Positions 1 to 7,718 of a DNA stretch of 51,890 nt are shown in pieces; position 1 is the stretch's first letter, and each line of letters starts with the position of its first letter. Location: positions 1 through 51,890 of the forward strand of contig QCNC01000009.1 of assembly GCA_003210155.1 (NCBI GenBank), in the 5' to 3' direction. Made by a program: the position numbers and the translations under genes. The stretch is from Prochlorococcus sp. AG-424-E18. Lineage in GTDB: Bacteria > Cyanobacteriota > Cyanobacteriia > PCC-6307 > Cyanobiaceae. The notes beneath the pieces were generated by a model, which worked only from the letters and a program-made list of their open reading frames with translations, had not been told where the DNA came from and made no database searches.

Positions 1-4
1 CTAT

Positions 5-1060
5 CTATTTTAATAACTCTACTGCTACGACAAGATCTCCTAATAATCCGTTCAAAATATTTAGTTGTTCTTTACTACCAAATGCTATTAATACCTGACC
101 CGGCTGAAGTATGAAATTACCTCCAGGATTAGTAAACAACTTTTCGTTTTCCTTAATGGCTAATATTTTTGCACCACTCTTTTTACCTATTCCAAGTTCA
201 GAAAGTGATCTTTTCTCCGCAGTTTCAAAAAGACTAATATCATTACTTAATTCAAATTCTTCAATTTCACATTCACTTCCTGCTAAAAGATCTAGAAAAT
301 CAATGGCTATTGGTCTTAAAGCCATAGATGCCATTGCTCTACCTGCAGCTATATAAGGGCTTACAACTATACTTGCCCCGGCTAATCTCAATTTACTTGC
401 GGCTTCTTCAGTTCCAGCTCTTGCAATTACTCTTATAGAACTTCTTATCCCCTTAGCACTTAAAACCACATATAAATTTGCAGCGTCATTAGGCAAAGTA
501 ACAACCAAACTCTTACATTTTTCTAACCCTGCCAGTTTTAAAGTCTCATCAAGAGTCGCATCAGCACAAAGCACTTCTAAACCATTTTCTTCAGCAATCT
601 TTTTTCTATCTTCATCACTCTCAACAACAATAATTGAAATATTTTGCGTTTTTATTTGGTTAGATATTTCCTGACCAACCCTCCCATATCCGCACAAAAT
701 TACATGATTTTCCATTTTTCTAAGAAGTCTTTTAAAACGTAATTCGTTTACTCTTTGAAAATAGCCGGATTCGAATAATCTAACAGCTTTTTGAAAGGTA
801 AATTGAATAAAGATCAATCCGCCTACGATTACTAAAACAGTTACGATCCTGCCTTCAGGACTTAAAGGTTGAACTTCTCCAAAACCAATAGTGGTTATTG
901 TGATCAGAACCATCCATAAGCAATCACTCCATTCCCAGCCCTCTGTTATTCGATAGCCAATTGCACCTAAAAAAAACAGAAAGAATAAAGAATACATAAG
1001 ACCAAACCAAGGCCTTAAATAGTCTTTAATAAAATAGAACTCAAATAATCTAAGCTTCAT
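5..1060 (-). CDS. Two-helix potassium channel with RCK (TrkA-N/TrkA-C) domains
   Basis: This is a single-subunit K+ channel of the Kch/MthK type in the inner membrane. Residues 19-37 form the first membrane helix. A pore loop follows with the selectivity filter TTIGFG at 56-61, and the second helix lies at about 71-90. The cytoplasmic part starts with an RCK Rossmann fold (GYGRVG at 124-129) and ends with a TrkA-C domain at about 260-345. The length of 351 aa is normal for the family. It is transcribed leftward with its stop codon at the window edge. Ion selectivity is inferred from the filter; the regulating ligand cannot be read from the sequence. Confidence 0.9.
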   Translation of the reverse strand: MKLRLFEFYFIKDYLRPWFGLMYSLFFLFFLGAIGYRITEGWEWSDCLWMVLITITTIGFGEVQPLSPEGRIVTVLVIVGGLIFIQFTFQKAVRLFESGYFQRVNELRFKRLLRKMENHVILCGYGRVGQEISNQIKTQNISIIVVESDEDRKKIAEENGLEVLCADATLDETLKLAGLEKCKSLVVTLPNDAANLYVVLSAKGIRSSIRVIARAGTEEAASKLRLAGASIVVSPYIAAGRAMASMALRPIAIDFLDLLAGSECEIEEFELSNDISLFETAEKRSLSELGIGKKSGAKILAIKENEKLFTNPGGNFILQPGQVLIAFGSKEQLNILNGLLGDLVVAVELLK

Positions 1061-1137
1061 ATCCCTTATTATCGTTAACTATTCAAAAATTTCAAAAAAA
1101 TTTTCTATTATGTTCCTAAAACTATTTATTTGATTAA

Positions 1138-1224
1138 GTGAAATACATATTAAGCAGGATAATTATATTTATTTTCGTAGCTGTATGCATTAAACAAATG
1201 ATTACTGTCTCAGGTCTTATTTAA
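1138..1224 (+). CDS. Possible single-helix membrane peptide (28 aa)
   Basis: A GTG-start frame of 28 codons encodes a peptide that is almost entirely one hydrophobic helix (ILSRIIIFIFVAVC). It lies in the gap between two leftward genes, so it would be monocistronic. No ribosome binding site stands out. It is listed because this part of the window is full of similar tiny membrane peptides; it could be chance. Confidence 0.25.
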   Translation: MKYILSRIIIFIFVAVCIKQMITVSGLI

Positions 1225-1243
1225 TGCTTGATTAAAAATTAAT

Positions 1244-1375
1244 TTATGGTTTTACTTGTACTGATTCAATAAGAAAATCAGAAGCTGCTTTTAACCAATC
1301 AGCGACTGTAAGACGGAGGTCAGGTTGAGAATATACAAGCGCAACAATAATTCCAACTAAAATTATCTTCACCAT
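1244..1375 (-). CDS. Small membrane-anchored protein (43 aa), unknown function
   Basis: The ATG frame encodes an N-terminal hydrophobic helix (IILVGIIVALVYS) followed by a soluble amphipathic tail that ends in ESVQVKP. The ordered layout of hydrophobic anchor then polar tail, and the fit of the frame in an otherwise empty 390-bp gap, support a real gene. It is not a family I recognise. Confidence 0.5.
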   Translation of the reverse strand: MVKIILVGIIVALVYSQPDLRLTVADWLKAASDFLIESVQVKP

Positions 1376-1452
1376 GGCAATTCAAATATTCTTATGAATT
1401 AAAGCACAACTATTTGGTAAAAAGAACCTTAAATTTATAAAAAATAGATTAA

Positions 1453-1851
1453 TTAAAATTTCTCTAATTGATTAAACAAGTATTCCACTCTTCTTAGATT
1501 CACACCTAAATCTGATTGCCCTAATCTTGCTGCAGATCTTATCTGAATAATTCCTTTAGATCTATCTACATAACTTCTCACATCAAGCTTTAAAATTTCG
1601 AGGTCATCTGGAAATCTAAAAATTAAGCTTCTACAAACGCCCCTCCAATAATTTCTACCACTTTCAATAACTTCTGTACGAGGTAAACCTTCTGCCAAAG
1701 AAACAAGTTGAATAAACTTTTGATCAACATTTATAAGTTTCTTTTCTACTAAGACACTATTTAATGGGTTAGTTATTGGAGCAAGACCTTGGATGGAAGA
1801 AACCATATTTTTTAAGAACGATGTAGATGTTCTAACCGATTTCATATACAA
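1453..1851 (-). CDS. DUF1499 family protein
   Basis: The 132-aa protein has the features of the DUF1499 family, which is common in cyanobacteria and plastids. The C-terminal half carries a strand-rich segment (DVRSYVDRSKGIIQIRSA), then ARLGQSDLGVNLRRVEYL, the family's typical ending. No signal peptide or membrane segment is seen. The molecular function of the family is unknown. Confidence 0.75.
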   Translation of the reverse strand: MYMKSVRTSTSFLKNMVSSIQGLAPITNPLNSVLVEKKLINVDQKFIQLVSLAEGLPRTEVIESGRNYWRGVCRSLIFRFPDDLEILKLDVRSYVDRSKGIIQIRSAARLGQSDLGVNLRRVEYLFNQLEKF

Positions 1852-1927
1852 AGTGAGAGAAAAAAGTAAAGAATTTTCCCATAAATTTGATCTCTTTATA
1901 AAGATTCCTTATTTTGTGATCAAAATT

Positions 1928-2065
1928 CTAAAATTTGAGATTTTTTATTGTTTTTTTTGATAGAGATGGTTGCCTGGATTGTTTTCTATTTAGTTTCCTA
2001 ACCCATAAAAAAACTCCAACAAACAAAAATATTTCAAAAATAATTCCAACCTTTATTAAACTCAT
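1928..2065 (-). CDS. Small single-helix membrane protein (45 aa)
   Basis: A short N-terminal membrane helix (VGIIFEIFLFVGVFLWV) is followed by a very basic tail rich in Lys, Arg and Ser. Its ATG overlaps the TGA of the preceding 30-codon frame (ATGA), which suggests translational coupling. It is the last gene of a three-gene leftward unit with the frames at 2062-2154 and 2162-2545. The function is unknown. Confidence 0.5.
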   Translation of the reverse strand: MSLIKVGIIFEIFLFVGVFLWVRKLNRKQSRQPSLSKKTIKNLKF

Positions 2066-2154
2066 TTTTTATCCTCTTTTTTCTTGTTGGTGCCCTCTAT
2101 ATATGGCACAAGAATATTTAACAACCACTTTTTAAATGAATTTAAAGGTTTCAT
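2062..2154 (-). CDS. Tiny basic protein (30 aa), coupled to neighbours
   Basis: The peptide begins MKPLNSFKKWLLNILVPY and ends with a charged Lys-rich tail. It starts 8 bp after the stop of the 127-aa gene upstream, and its TGA overlaps the start of the next gene. This head-to-tail packing is the main evidence for the gene. Function unknown. Confidence 0.45.
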   Translation of the reverse strand: MKPLNSFKKWLLNILVPYIEGTNKKKEDKK

Positions 2155-2161
2155 AATCAAT

Positions 2162-2545
2162 TTACTTGCCTTTTCTCCACAAACTCCTCCCTTTTATGAG
2201 ATCCTCTATATTTGGCCAAGCTGCTATTAATTCTTTAAGTGCTTTTCTATTAGGAGTATAAAAAACACATGACAATGCACTTATTACATAAAGAATGAAC
2301 CATAACTTACTTTCTGAATAAGCTAAAAACAAAGAGAAAAGAAAACTTCCAATAAAGAAAAAGAAAAATGACCTATTTAATATTTCTAATGGAGTTCTTT
2401 TAAGTCTGTAAAATTTAATCTTTTTACTATCTTCTTCAGTATCTTTCTGAAATTTACTTTCGTACGAATTAATTATTTCTTCTTCTAGAACTTTTTCATA
2501 CTCTAAATTATCAATTGGATCGCTTTGATCCTTTTTATTTATCAT
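2162..2545 (-). CDS. Two-helix membrane protein (127 aa), unknown function
   Basis: The first 50 residues are highly charged and soluble. Two membrane helices follow at about 54-71 and 76-93, with the loop between them exposing YSESK. The C-terminus (KALKELIAAWPNIEDLIKGR) looks like an amphipathic cytoplasmic helix. It is first in a leftward unit with the small genes at 2062-2154 and 1928-2065. I do not recognise the family. Confidence 0.7.
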   Translation of the reverse strand: MINKKDQSDPIDNLEYEKVLEEEIINSYESKFQKDTEEDSKKIKFYRLKRTPLEILNRSFFFFFIGSFLFSLFLAYSESKLWFILYVISALSCVFYTPNRKALKELIAAWPNIEDLIKGRSLWRKGK

Positions 2546-2828
2546 TGGTATCTATACAGTACAAATATGGTAACTAATTTAAGGTATTTTAAAAAGTATC
2601 AAATTTTATCTGTTAACTGGAGCTATACGAACAGATCATGGTTTTGAAAATACTTCAAGATTGTCTTATTTATAAAAGATAAATTAGTCAAAATATTCTT
2701 TTTAATTTTCCCAAATCTTTCGGTCATTAAAAACAATCACTTCTATAAACTTCATAGCATTAATTAAATTGGGAGGCAATATCTAAATCTAGAGTTAAAA
2801 TAGTTTAGAGATTTTAATAATAATCTAT

Positions 2829-3140
2829 ATGCAAAGGTATTTGATTTCCTATGAATTTACTGATGGCGAGGATCAAGAAGAAGGGGCAGAAATGCTAATT
2901 AATTGGTATGAATCAGGTGGTCCCCAAAACAGACCTGAAAACTATGAGGTTCATTCTTGGATTTTTATGGTTCAAAATGGGATTGGACATTCTGTAGTAA
3001 GCGCAGATTCTCTTGAGACGATTTGGAAGCAATGGCATCCCTGGAGAAGGTTAATGGATATAAGTATTCAGCCGTGTATGGATCTTGATGAGACAGTCGG
3101 ATTATTCAAAAAACAAAAAATGAATACAAGAATAGTCTAA
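2829..3140 (+). CDS. DUF3303-like protein (103 aa)
   Basis: A soluble protein that starts MQRYLISYEFTDGEDQEEGA and has an alternating strand/helix pattern. The order of a strand, an EGAxML helix, a WIFMVQNG strand and a helix containing WKQWHPW resembles the DUF3303 ferredoxin-like fold seen in marine picocyanobacteria and their phages. The assignment is from memory of the pattern, so it is tentative. A 280-bp gap with no other gene precedes it. Confidence 0.7.
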   Translation: MQRYLISYEFTDGEDQEEGAEMLINWYESGGPQNRPENYEVHSWIFMVQNGIGHSVVSADSLETIWKQWHPWRRLMDISIQPCMDLDETVGLFKKQKMNTRIV

Positions 3141-3233
3141 AAGTATTTGACTGCCAAATATAAATTTCTTTTTAGTAGCACCTAATACTACATACATATT
3201 TCACTGCGTTAAAAAGGATAAGATTAATTTTCC

Positions 3234-3428
3234 ATGATGAATGATTCTTATCACATTTACTTCAAAGGAGAAATTCTTTTCAAGAATTTAAGTAAAGATG
3301 AATTTGAATTTGTTTGGGGAAAACTTTATACCTCTTATATAAATGCCCTAAATAAAGAGTTAACCTACGAATTAGTTAGTGAAAACAATATTATTGAGTC
3401 ATCCTTTAACCTTGAGCCATCTTACTAA
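3234..3428 (+). CDS. Small acidic protein (64 aa), unknown function
   Basis: A soluble, acidic frame rich in Phe, Tyr and Glu, with no membrane helix and no recognised domain. It reads the same way as the DUF3303-like gene upstream, separated by about 90 bp, and converges on the leftward gene at 3449. The start could be either of two adjacent ATG codons. Confidence 0.6.
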   Translation: MMNDSYHIYFKGEILFKNLSKDEFEFVWGKLYTSYINALNKELTYELVSENNIIESSFNLEPSY

Positions 3429-3448
3429 ATCAAGGACTAAATCCTAGA

Positions 3449-3691
3449 TTATGAATAAAACAAGAAAAGCTTTCTCTCTTTTATTTTGAGGTACTCTTTC
3501 TCTTCTTTAGTTATATCTAAAGCTATTTTATTTGCCTCAATTTCGACATTCGAACTATAAGTTTCAAAGTTTTCCTCTCTTTTAAATAAGGCAACGATGC
3601 CAATATCTGTTATAAACCAAATAAAATGATCAGTTTCTCCAATTGGCTCCTCTTTTAAAGAGTCAATAATCAAATCACAGGTTGAGTCCAC
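3449..3691 (-). CDS. Hypothetical protein (80 aa)
   Basis: A soluble protein with a central hydrophobic stretch (HFIWFITDIGIVALFKR) that looks like paired beta strands, then a Glu/Lys-rich helical C-terminus. It starts about 20 bp after the stop of the 78-aa membrane protein gene at 3713, so the two are probably co-transcribed. Family not recognised. Confidence 0.6.
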   Translation of the reverse strand: MDSTCDLIIDSLKEEPIGETDHFIWFITDIGIVALFKREENFETYSSNVEIEANKIALDITKEEKEYLKIKERKLFLFYS

Positions 3692-3712
3692 TTAATTATT
3701 CTGAGAGAAATT

Positions 3713-3949
3713 TTAATTGCCCCCGTTGCAATACCTTACAGCCTCAGAATTGGTGCCACCATCTTCAATAATTTCTGCAACACATTTATTGAAAAGTTTA
3801 GACTCTTTTTTTACTGAACAGAATCCAAAAGCGATTGCAGCTAAAGCTAATGCAGATACGAAACTAGAACCAAGTTGTATAAAACCATAGGCAAACATAA
3901 TATTTTTCTTTCCAGAACATTTTTTTGAATCCTTTTTTTCTTCTGTCAT
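3713..3949 (-). CDS. Small membrane protein with Cys residues (78 aa)
   Basis: A Lys-rich N-terminus precedes one membrane helix at about 24-44 (SSFVSALALAAIAFGF). The C-terminal part carries Cys residues in an acidic context (FNKCVAEIIEDG, AVRYCNGG), which might form a disulfide if exported. It is the upstream partner of the gene at 3449-3691. Function unknown. Confidence 0.6.
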   Translation of the reverse strand: MTEEKKDSKKCSGKKNIMFAYGFIQLGSSFVSALALAAIAFGFCSVKKESKLFNKCVAEIIEDGGTNSEAVRYCNGGN

Positions 3950-4482
3950 TTTAAATACTTAACTCATATAAACCTATTTGATTAATCTTGCGTTTGGGAA
4001 ATATTTGCATAGAGAAAACCGAATTAAAAAATTTTTACTCAGCTATGACAAAAATTAAAAATTTCAAGTTTTGATTGATTTTTCTTCACTTTAATTTTCA
4101 ATTTGATACATCATGAAGAAAAAACTTTTTGAATTTTTTATCAACATGAGCTTTTGTTATAGAAAAATTATCTTTTTTAAAAAGTAATGATCCCACAGTT
4201 ATAACAAGAGATTATGTTACTTTTTAAACTATATTTTATTTTTTTTCATGAAGTATTAATACTTAAAATGTTTTGCAGAAAAGCTTGTTTTGATAATGCT
4301 CCCGAAGAGTTATCCACTTTTTAAGCGTTTTTCAACAGGGTTTTCCACAATGTGTTGATTAAATTTGAATTTCTATGTGCAAAATAAAATATTATCTTCT
4401 TTTAAGAAAAAACTATCCACAATTTTTTTTTGGGATCACTATGATCTCAAATGTCTTTTAAATAATTTTAAGAACAAATCTT
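3950..4482. other. AT-rich intergenic gap with three DnaA-box-like sites
   Basis: This stretch has no convincing gene. In one orientation it carries TTATCCACT (4310-4318), TTTTCCACA (4341-4349) and CTATCCACA (4413-4421). The middle one is identical to the reported cyanobacterial DnaA box, and the outer two each differ at one base from the E. coli consensus TTATNCACA. A weaker TTTTCAACA lies at 4329-4337. Starts are 31 and 72 bp apart. The flanks are long A/T runs. Confidence 0.5.
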
Positions 4483-4608
4483 ATGAATCTAAATGAGACA
4501 AAAAAGGATTTAAACCCCGAATTCAGAAAAGAGTTGGAAAAATCTAAACTCAAAGTTCTTACTAATGAAAATGATTTTTTAGTAAAAAACCTTAAAAAGG
4601 CTGGATGA
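4483..4608 (+). CDS. Possible small charged protein (41 aa)
   Basis: An ATG frame encoding a highly charged, helical peptide (KKDLNPEFRKELEKSKLKVL). It stands alone between the DnaA-box-like region and the zinc-finger gene at 4901. The amino acid composition is protein-like, but there is no clear ribosome binding site or family match. Confidence 0.35.
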   Translation: MNLNETKKDLNPEFRKELEKSKLKVLTNENDFLVKNLKKAG

Positions 4609-4900
4609 TTTATTAGAGCTAAAAAATTTTTTAAACAACAAAATTTTTAAAAATTCCTGTTCTAGAACGAAATAATGATTTCTTGAATGATTACCCAAAA
4701 TATTTTTAATTTGTCAAATATAAAATTTCTATTAAATATACAAGTGAATACTCCAGATACTAAACATATAAAGCAAATTCTAGTTATATTATTCTAATCT
4801 CCATAAGAGATCTGATCAGAAATATAAACGGAAAATTCCTAGGTTTTAATTATATAAACAATTATTTTCCCTGTATCTGCACCCTTGTTTCTTTTAAAAG

Positions 4901-5152
4901 ATGAATACCCAAGAACTAAAAGTCAGTTATAAAAAGCTTTTAAATAAAGCTGCTCAAGCTAACGGTCGTAAAGAAACTGTTTCTTACTTAAACCGTGCTG
5001 CTAAAATCAAGTCAAAACTTTACTCAACTTCTAAAATAAATTGCTTTAGATGTAATGGAGCAGGTTTTCTAAGAATTTCATTAGATGAAACTAAAACCTG
5101 TTTATCTTGTTACGGCAAGGGATTCTTAATTAAAGAAAATCAGCAGGTTTAA
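4901..5152 (+). CDS. Small protein with DnaJ-type zinc finger
   Basis: The 83-aa protein has a basic helical N-terminal half (residues 1-45), then two CxxCxGxG-type repeats: CFRCNGAGF and CLSCYGKGF, separated by a short beta hairpin. This is half of the four-repeat DnaJ cysteine-rich domain and is enough to bind one zinc ion. There is no J domain, so it is not a DnaJ co-chaperone in the full sense. Similar mini-proteins occur in picocyanobacteria. It is followed after 14 bp by the small gene at 5167. Confidence 0.75.
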   Translation: MNTQELKVSYKKLLNKAAQANGRKETVSYLNRAAKIKSKLYSTSKINCFRCNGAGFLRISLDETKTCLSCYGKGFLIKENQQV

Positions 5153-5166
5153 AAATTTTATTCTTC

Positions 5167-5322
5167 ATGAAAGATCTCATTCAAGCTCACAAAAAATTAA
5201 TTAAAACAGTAAAAGAGCAAATGGGATTTTCTGATTATGGGATGTATTGGTTGGCTTTCCTGGAAGGGGGTCTAACTATATGGCTACTTGATAGAATATT
5301 TTTCCACTGGTTAAAGTTTTAA
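5167..5322 (+). CDS. Small membrane protein (51 aa), unknown function
   Basis: An amphipathic, Lys-rich N-terminus (residues 1-18) leads into a GMYWLAFLEGGLTIWLL membrane segment. It starts 14 bp after the zinc-finger gene and reads the same way, so the two may share a transcript. The frame was found by reading the gap. Family not recognised. Confidence 0.5.
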   Translation: MKDLIQAHKKLIKTVKEQMGFSDYGMYWLAFLEGGLTIWLLDRIFFHWLKF

Positions 5323-5414
5323 TTTTTATTTAGGTCAAAAAAAATTTCTACAGGTATTAAATAAATTAATTTATCGAATCCATTTGAAAAGTTGTAGGAT
5401 GGGAAAAAACTAAT

Positions 5415-5642
5415 ATGCAATTACTGGGATTAATTCTTCTTCTAGCTAGTAGCTGGTATTTATGGAAATTAACATCAAACTTTCTTGATGAACCAACAAA
5501 AAAAGAGCTGAAAAATAGTTTTAATAACCTCAAAAATAAATTCTCTGAGGGAAAACAAAATTTCTCTAAAGCGAAAATAAGTGAAGCTTGGGAAAAATAC
5601 AAAGAAGAAGGTGGAGCCTTATCTAATAAAGAAAAAAGCTAG
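5415..5642 (+). CDS. Membrane-anchored helical protein (75 aa)
   Basis: An N-terminal hydrophobic helix (LLGLILLLASSWYLW, residues 3-17) is followed by a long, charged, mostly helical tail rich in Lys, Asn and Glu. The layout suggests an anchored periplasmic or cytoplasmic stalk. The stop codon TAG shares its last base with the GTG start of the next gene. Confidence 0.65.
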   Translation: MQLLGLILLLASSWYLWKLTSNFLDEPTKKELKNSFNNLKNKFSEGKQNFSKAKISEAWEKYKEEGGALSNKEKS

Positions 5643-5896
5643 TGGACTTTTTTATTATTACGAGTCTCACTAAAGATATTTCTAGAATTGATCTAATTGG
5701 TATTTTATTTGGTCATTTAATTTTTGGTGTTGCATTGACACAGCTTTTAGATTGGACGTGGTTAAAGAACCTTATGAGTGAAGAAGATAAAACAAGGATG
5801 CTTAAAAGTTATACGTGGAAAGACTTATTAGTAGATGGAGCAATTGTTACTGTAGTTCTAGGAATAATCTTTTTAATAATTAGCATTTTTCTATAA
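5642..5896 (+). CDS. Two-helix membrane protein (84 aa)
   Basis: The GTG start overlaps the previous stop by one base, which points to coupled translation. Helices lie at about 18-35 (IGILFGHLIFGVALTQLL) and 66-84 (GAIVTVVLGIIFLIISIF), joined by a charged cytoplasmic loop containing SEEDKTRMLKSYTW. A downstream ATG would delete the first helix, so GTG is preferred. Function unknown. Confidence 0.65.
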   Translation: MDFFIITSLTKDISRIDLIGILFGHLIFGVALTQLLDWTWLKNLMSEEDKTRMLKSYTWKDLLVDGAIVTVVLGIIFLIISIFL

Positions 5897-5986
5897 TTGA
5901 ACGTAACTTACATCCTTTTAGTTTTTTTAATGATATCCATTGTGATTTTTACTCAAATAATCAATTCCTCCGATAAATCAAAATAA
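5897..5986 (+). CDS. Possible single-helix peptide (29 aa)
   Basis: A TTG-start frame begins directly after the stop of the previous gene and ends directly before the ATG of the next one. The product is one hydrophobic helix (YILLVFLMISIVIFTQII) plus a short polar tail. The gap-free packing on both sides is the main support. Confidence 0.4.
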   Translation: MNVTYILLVFLMISIVIFTQIINSSDKSK

Positions 5987-6088
5987 ATGAACGAAGTAAC
6001 TAGCAACTCCTCAACTGGGTGGTACTTAATCGCTTTGGTAAGCACTTTATCTTTTTTAGCTTTAATTTACTTCGGCCAAAAAAGATAG
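5987..6088 (+). CDS. Small single-helix membrane protein (33 aa)
   Basis: The ATG follows the TAA of the preceding frame with no gap. The product has a polar N-terminus (MNEVTSNSSTGW), one membrane helix (YLIALVSTLSFLALIYF) and a basic end (GQKR), so the positive-inside rule puts the C-terminus in the cytoplasm. It closes the rightward run that starts near 4901 and is followed by a stem-loop terminator. Confidence 0.5.
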   Translation: MNEVTSNSSTGWYLIALVSTLSFLALIYFGQKR

Positions 6089-6121
6089 CCTAAATTTTGA
6101 AAGATTATTTAAATTCATAAA

Positions 6122-6156
6122 AAAAGCTCTGCAACTTCATGAGATGCAGAGCTTTT
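6122..6156 (-). terminator. Bidirectional rho-independent terminator
   Basis: A perfect 12-bp inverted repeat (AAAAGCTCTGCA / TGCAGAGCTTTT) with an 11-nt loop. Read leftward, the stem ends in seven U residues, so it is strongest for the leftward mini-gene at 6175-6297. Read rightward it can also end the transcript of the small genes that finish at 6088. Confidence 0.75.
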
Positions 6157-6174
6157 AATTATTAAGTAACAGAT

Positions 6175-6297
6175 TTATATAAATCTGTTGATTATAAAAC
6201 CTTTTTTCTTAATCAAAGAAAAAGAGACCGATGAATGTGATGAAGATACTGAATTCACGGCCCCTTTGATAACCGCATTTTTCGGTAGATACGACAA
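6175..6297 (-). CDS. Mini-gene (40 aa) with a perfect Shine-Dalgarno and TTG start
   Basis: The TTG is preceded, at 7 nt from GGAGG, by AAAGGAGGTGAT, which is 12 nt of perfect complementarity to the usual bacterial 16S rRNA 3' tail. This is exceptional here, because most genes in the window have weak sites. The product begins MSYLPKNAVIKGAVNS, is rich in Ser and Lys, and ends IINRFI. A strong leftward terminator follows about 19 bp after the stop. It may be a highly translated small protein, a leader peptide or a regulatory RNA. No family is recognised. Confidence 0.45.
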   Translation of the reverse strand: MSYLPKNAVIKGAVNSVSSSHSSVSFSLIKKKGFIINRFI

Positions 6298-6300
6298 TGA

Positions 6301-6312
6301 ATCACCTCCTTT
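6301..6312 (-). promoter_or_regulatory. Perfect Shine-Dalgarno (AAAGGAGGTGAT)
   Basis: The twelve bases are the exact reverse complement of ATCACCTCCTTT, the standard 16S rRNA 3' end. They sit at optimal spacing from the TTG at 6297. If the region were transcribed rightward instead, the RNA would carry an anti-Shine-Dalgarno sequence that could mask or titrate ribosome binding sites. Confidence 0.55.
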
Positions 6313-6429
6313 ACTAATGTTTTTCCAAAGATAACCAAAAGAATTAAACAAGGAAAGAAATTCGTTAAAAATTTAAAAATTTTTTAACAAATTAAAGATA
6401 TATATCTCTTAAAAATAAAAATATAGATA

Positions 6430-7095
6430 TTACCAAGGCAAAACTTCTCCGTTAGCATGCCAAAAAGTACCCGAATTATTTTTATTTAAAGAATCAATAC
6501 GTTTTAAAAGGCCATTTGCTGATTCTTCAGGACTTATTCCATTTCTTGTAAAGCCAGTCATTCTTGTACTCACTAACCCAGGATGCAAAATAGCTACATA
6601 AATATCTTCCCTTGATAAATCTATGGAAAGTGATTTTGCTGCCATGGACAAGGCAACCTTAGACATTCTGTAACCATAAGAACTTCCTGATGTATTATCT
6701 TCAATAGATCCCATCCTACTCGTGATAAAAGCAACTTTAGAAGATCTTTTTAATAAATGTTTAAGTGATTGAGTCATACATATTGGGCTCAATGCATTGA
6801 CTTCAAATTGCCGCAAAACACTTTTTTTATCTAAGTTTTCGAAAGAATTAAATTCATAAATTCCTGCATTATGAATAAAGCAATCTAAATTAACTCCAGA
6901 TAGTTTTTTACACAAATTTGTTATCGACTCATCAGAAGAAATTTCTATATTCTCTTCAATTCTCACTCCTAAATCTCTAAGTTCTTTTGAAGCTTTCCTA
7001 CACGTTGCAATTACATTATCTCCCCTCTTATGAATTTGTCTACATAGTTCTAAGCCGATACCCCTATTTGATCCTGTAATTAGATAAGTCGACAT
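6430..7095 (-). CDS. Short-chain dehydrogenase/reductase (SDR) family oxidoreductase
   Basis: A classical SDR Rossmann protein of 221 aa. The dinucleotide-binding motif TGSNRGIG is at 7-14, HNAG at 75-78, the active-site Asn at about 100, Ser126 in ITSRMGS, and the catalytic YRMSK (Tyr142, Lys146). The short length and the C-terminal LHPGLVSTRMTG resemble the CsgA/C-factor-like subgroup. The substrate is unknown. It is flanked on both sides by tiny genes, so the neighbourhood gives no pathway clue. Confidence 0.9.
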   Translation of the reverse strand: MSTYLITGSNRGIGLELCRQIHKRGDNVIATCRKASKELRDLGVRIEENIEISSDESITNLCKKLSGVNLDCFIHNAGIYEFNSFENLDKKSVLRQFEVNALSPICMTQSLKHLLKRSSKVAFITSRMGSIEDNTSGSSYGYRMSKVALSMAAKSLSIDLSREDIYVAILHPGLVSTRMTGFTRNGISPEESANGLLKRIDSLNKNNSGTFWHANGEVLPW

Positions 7096-7269
7096 CTCTA
7101 AACTAAAAAATAAAAAATTAATCTAAATCCAAATATAGAAGAAAACGAACTAGAACAAGAAAAAATTTATAAAATTCCTTATTAGATTTTTTAAGGTTAT
7201 GATGGATTATGAAATTTAAAAGATTCTATAAAAGAAAGCAAAGATATTTTTATCATCAAAATTTAATTT

Positions 7270-7476
7270 ATGGAAATTTTCAATCAAGAATTTACAGAAG
7301 AGTTTATTAGGTTAACGTGGAGAAATCCTGCTTTCATGGCTATAGCTATCGCGTTAGTTTGGCTTATCCCACAATTATTTATCAGAAAAATAATGGCAAA
7401 AAAATATGAAATAAGAAAAATAGAAATTCAGAAAAATAAAATTCAGAAGCTTTACCCAACTAATACTCCTAAATAA
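7270..7476 (+). CDS. Small membrane protein with charged tail (68 aa)
   Basis: The order is a soluble N-terminus, one membrane helix at about 21-39 (FMAIAIALVWLIPQLFI), and a strongly basic coiled C-terminal tail of repeated Ile/Lys/Glu residues. The tail could bind nucleic acid or the membrane surface. Family not recognised. Confidence 0.6.
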   Translation: MEIFNQEFTEEFIRLTWRNPAFMAIAIALVWLIPQLFIRKIMAKKYEIRKIEIQKNKIQKLYPTNTPK

Positions 7477-7537
7477 GATTTTTATTTATAAGATGAACTA
7501 ATGAATCAAAAAAATACTTTTAGTATCTAAGTAAAAT

Positions 7538-7708
7538 ATGATCTGCAAAATAATTAGAATTGATGGGAAAGATGACGAATTAACAGCTCAAAGTTTTGAT
7601 AAGTATTCAGATGCGTACGATTTGTTAGAGGAACTATATGGAGATTTATGTTGTTCAGATGCTGATTATGGAGACATAACCTATTACGATATTGTGGAAA
7701 ATAATTGA
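7538..7708 (+). CDS. Small acidic protein (56 aa)
   Basis: An ATG frame encoding a soluble, Asp- and Tyr-rich protein (YSDAYDLLEELYGDLCC) with a CC pair. The pattern of IIRIDGKDDELTA strand followed by a helix suggests a small folded domain. It ends just upstream of the ATG of the gene at 7719. Function unknown. Confidence 0.5.
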   Translation: MICKIIRIDGKDDELTAQSFDKYSDAYDLLEELYGDLCCSDADYGDITYYDIVENN

Positions 7709-7718
7709 AAAAATATTA

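Noticed and set aside
1935..2135. A 66-codon plus-strand frame
   Set aside because: It is antisense to two coupled small leftward genes that have better starts, an ATGA overlap and helix-plus-basic-tail products.
7209..7310. A 33-codon Lys/Arg/Tyr-rich frame ahead of the 68-aa gene at 7270
   Set aside because: About 40% is an alternative frame of that gene's start, and the peptide looks like AT-rich noise.
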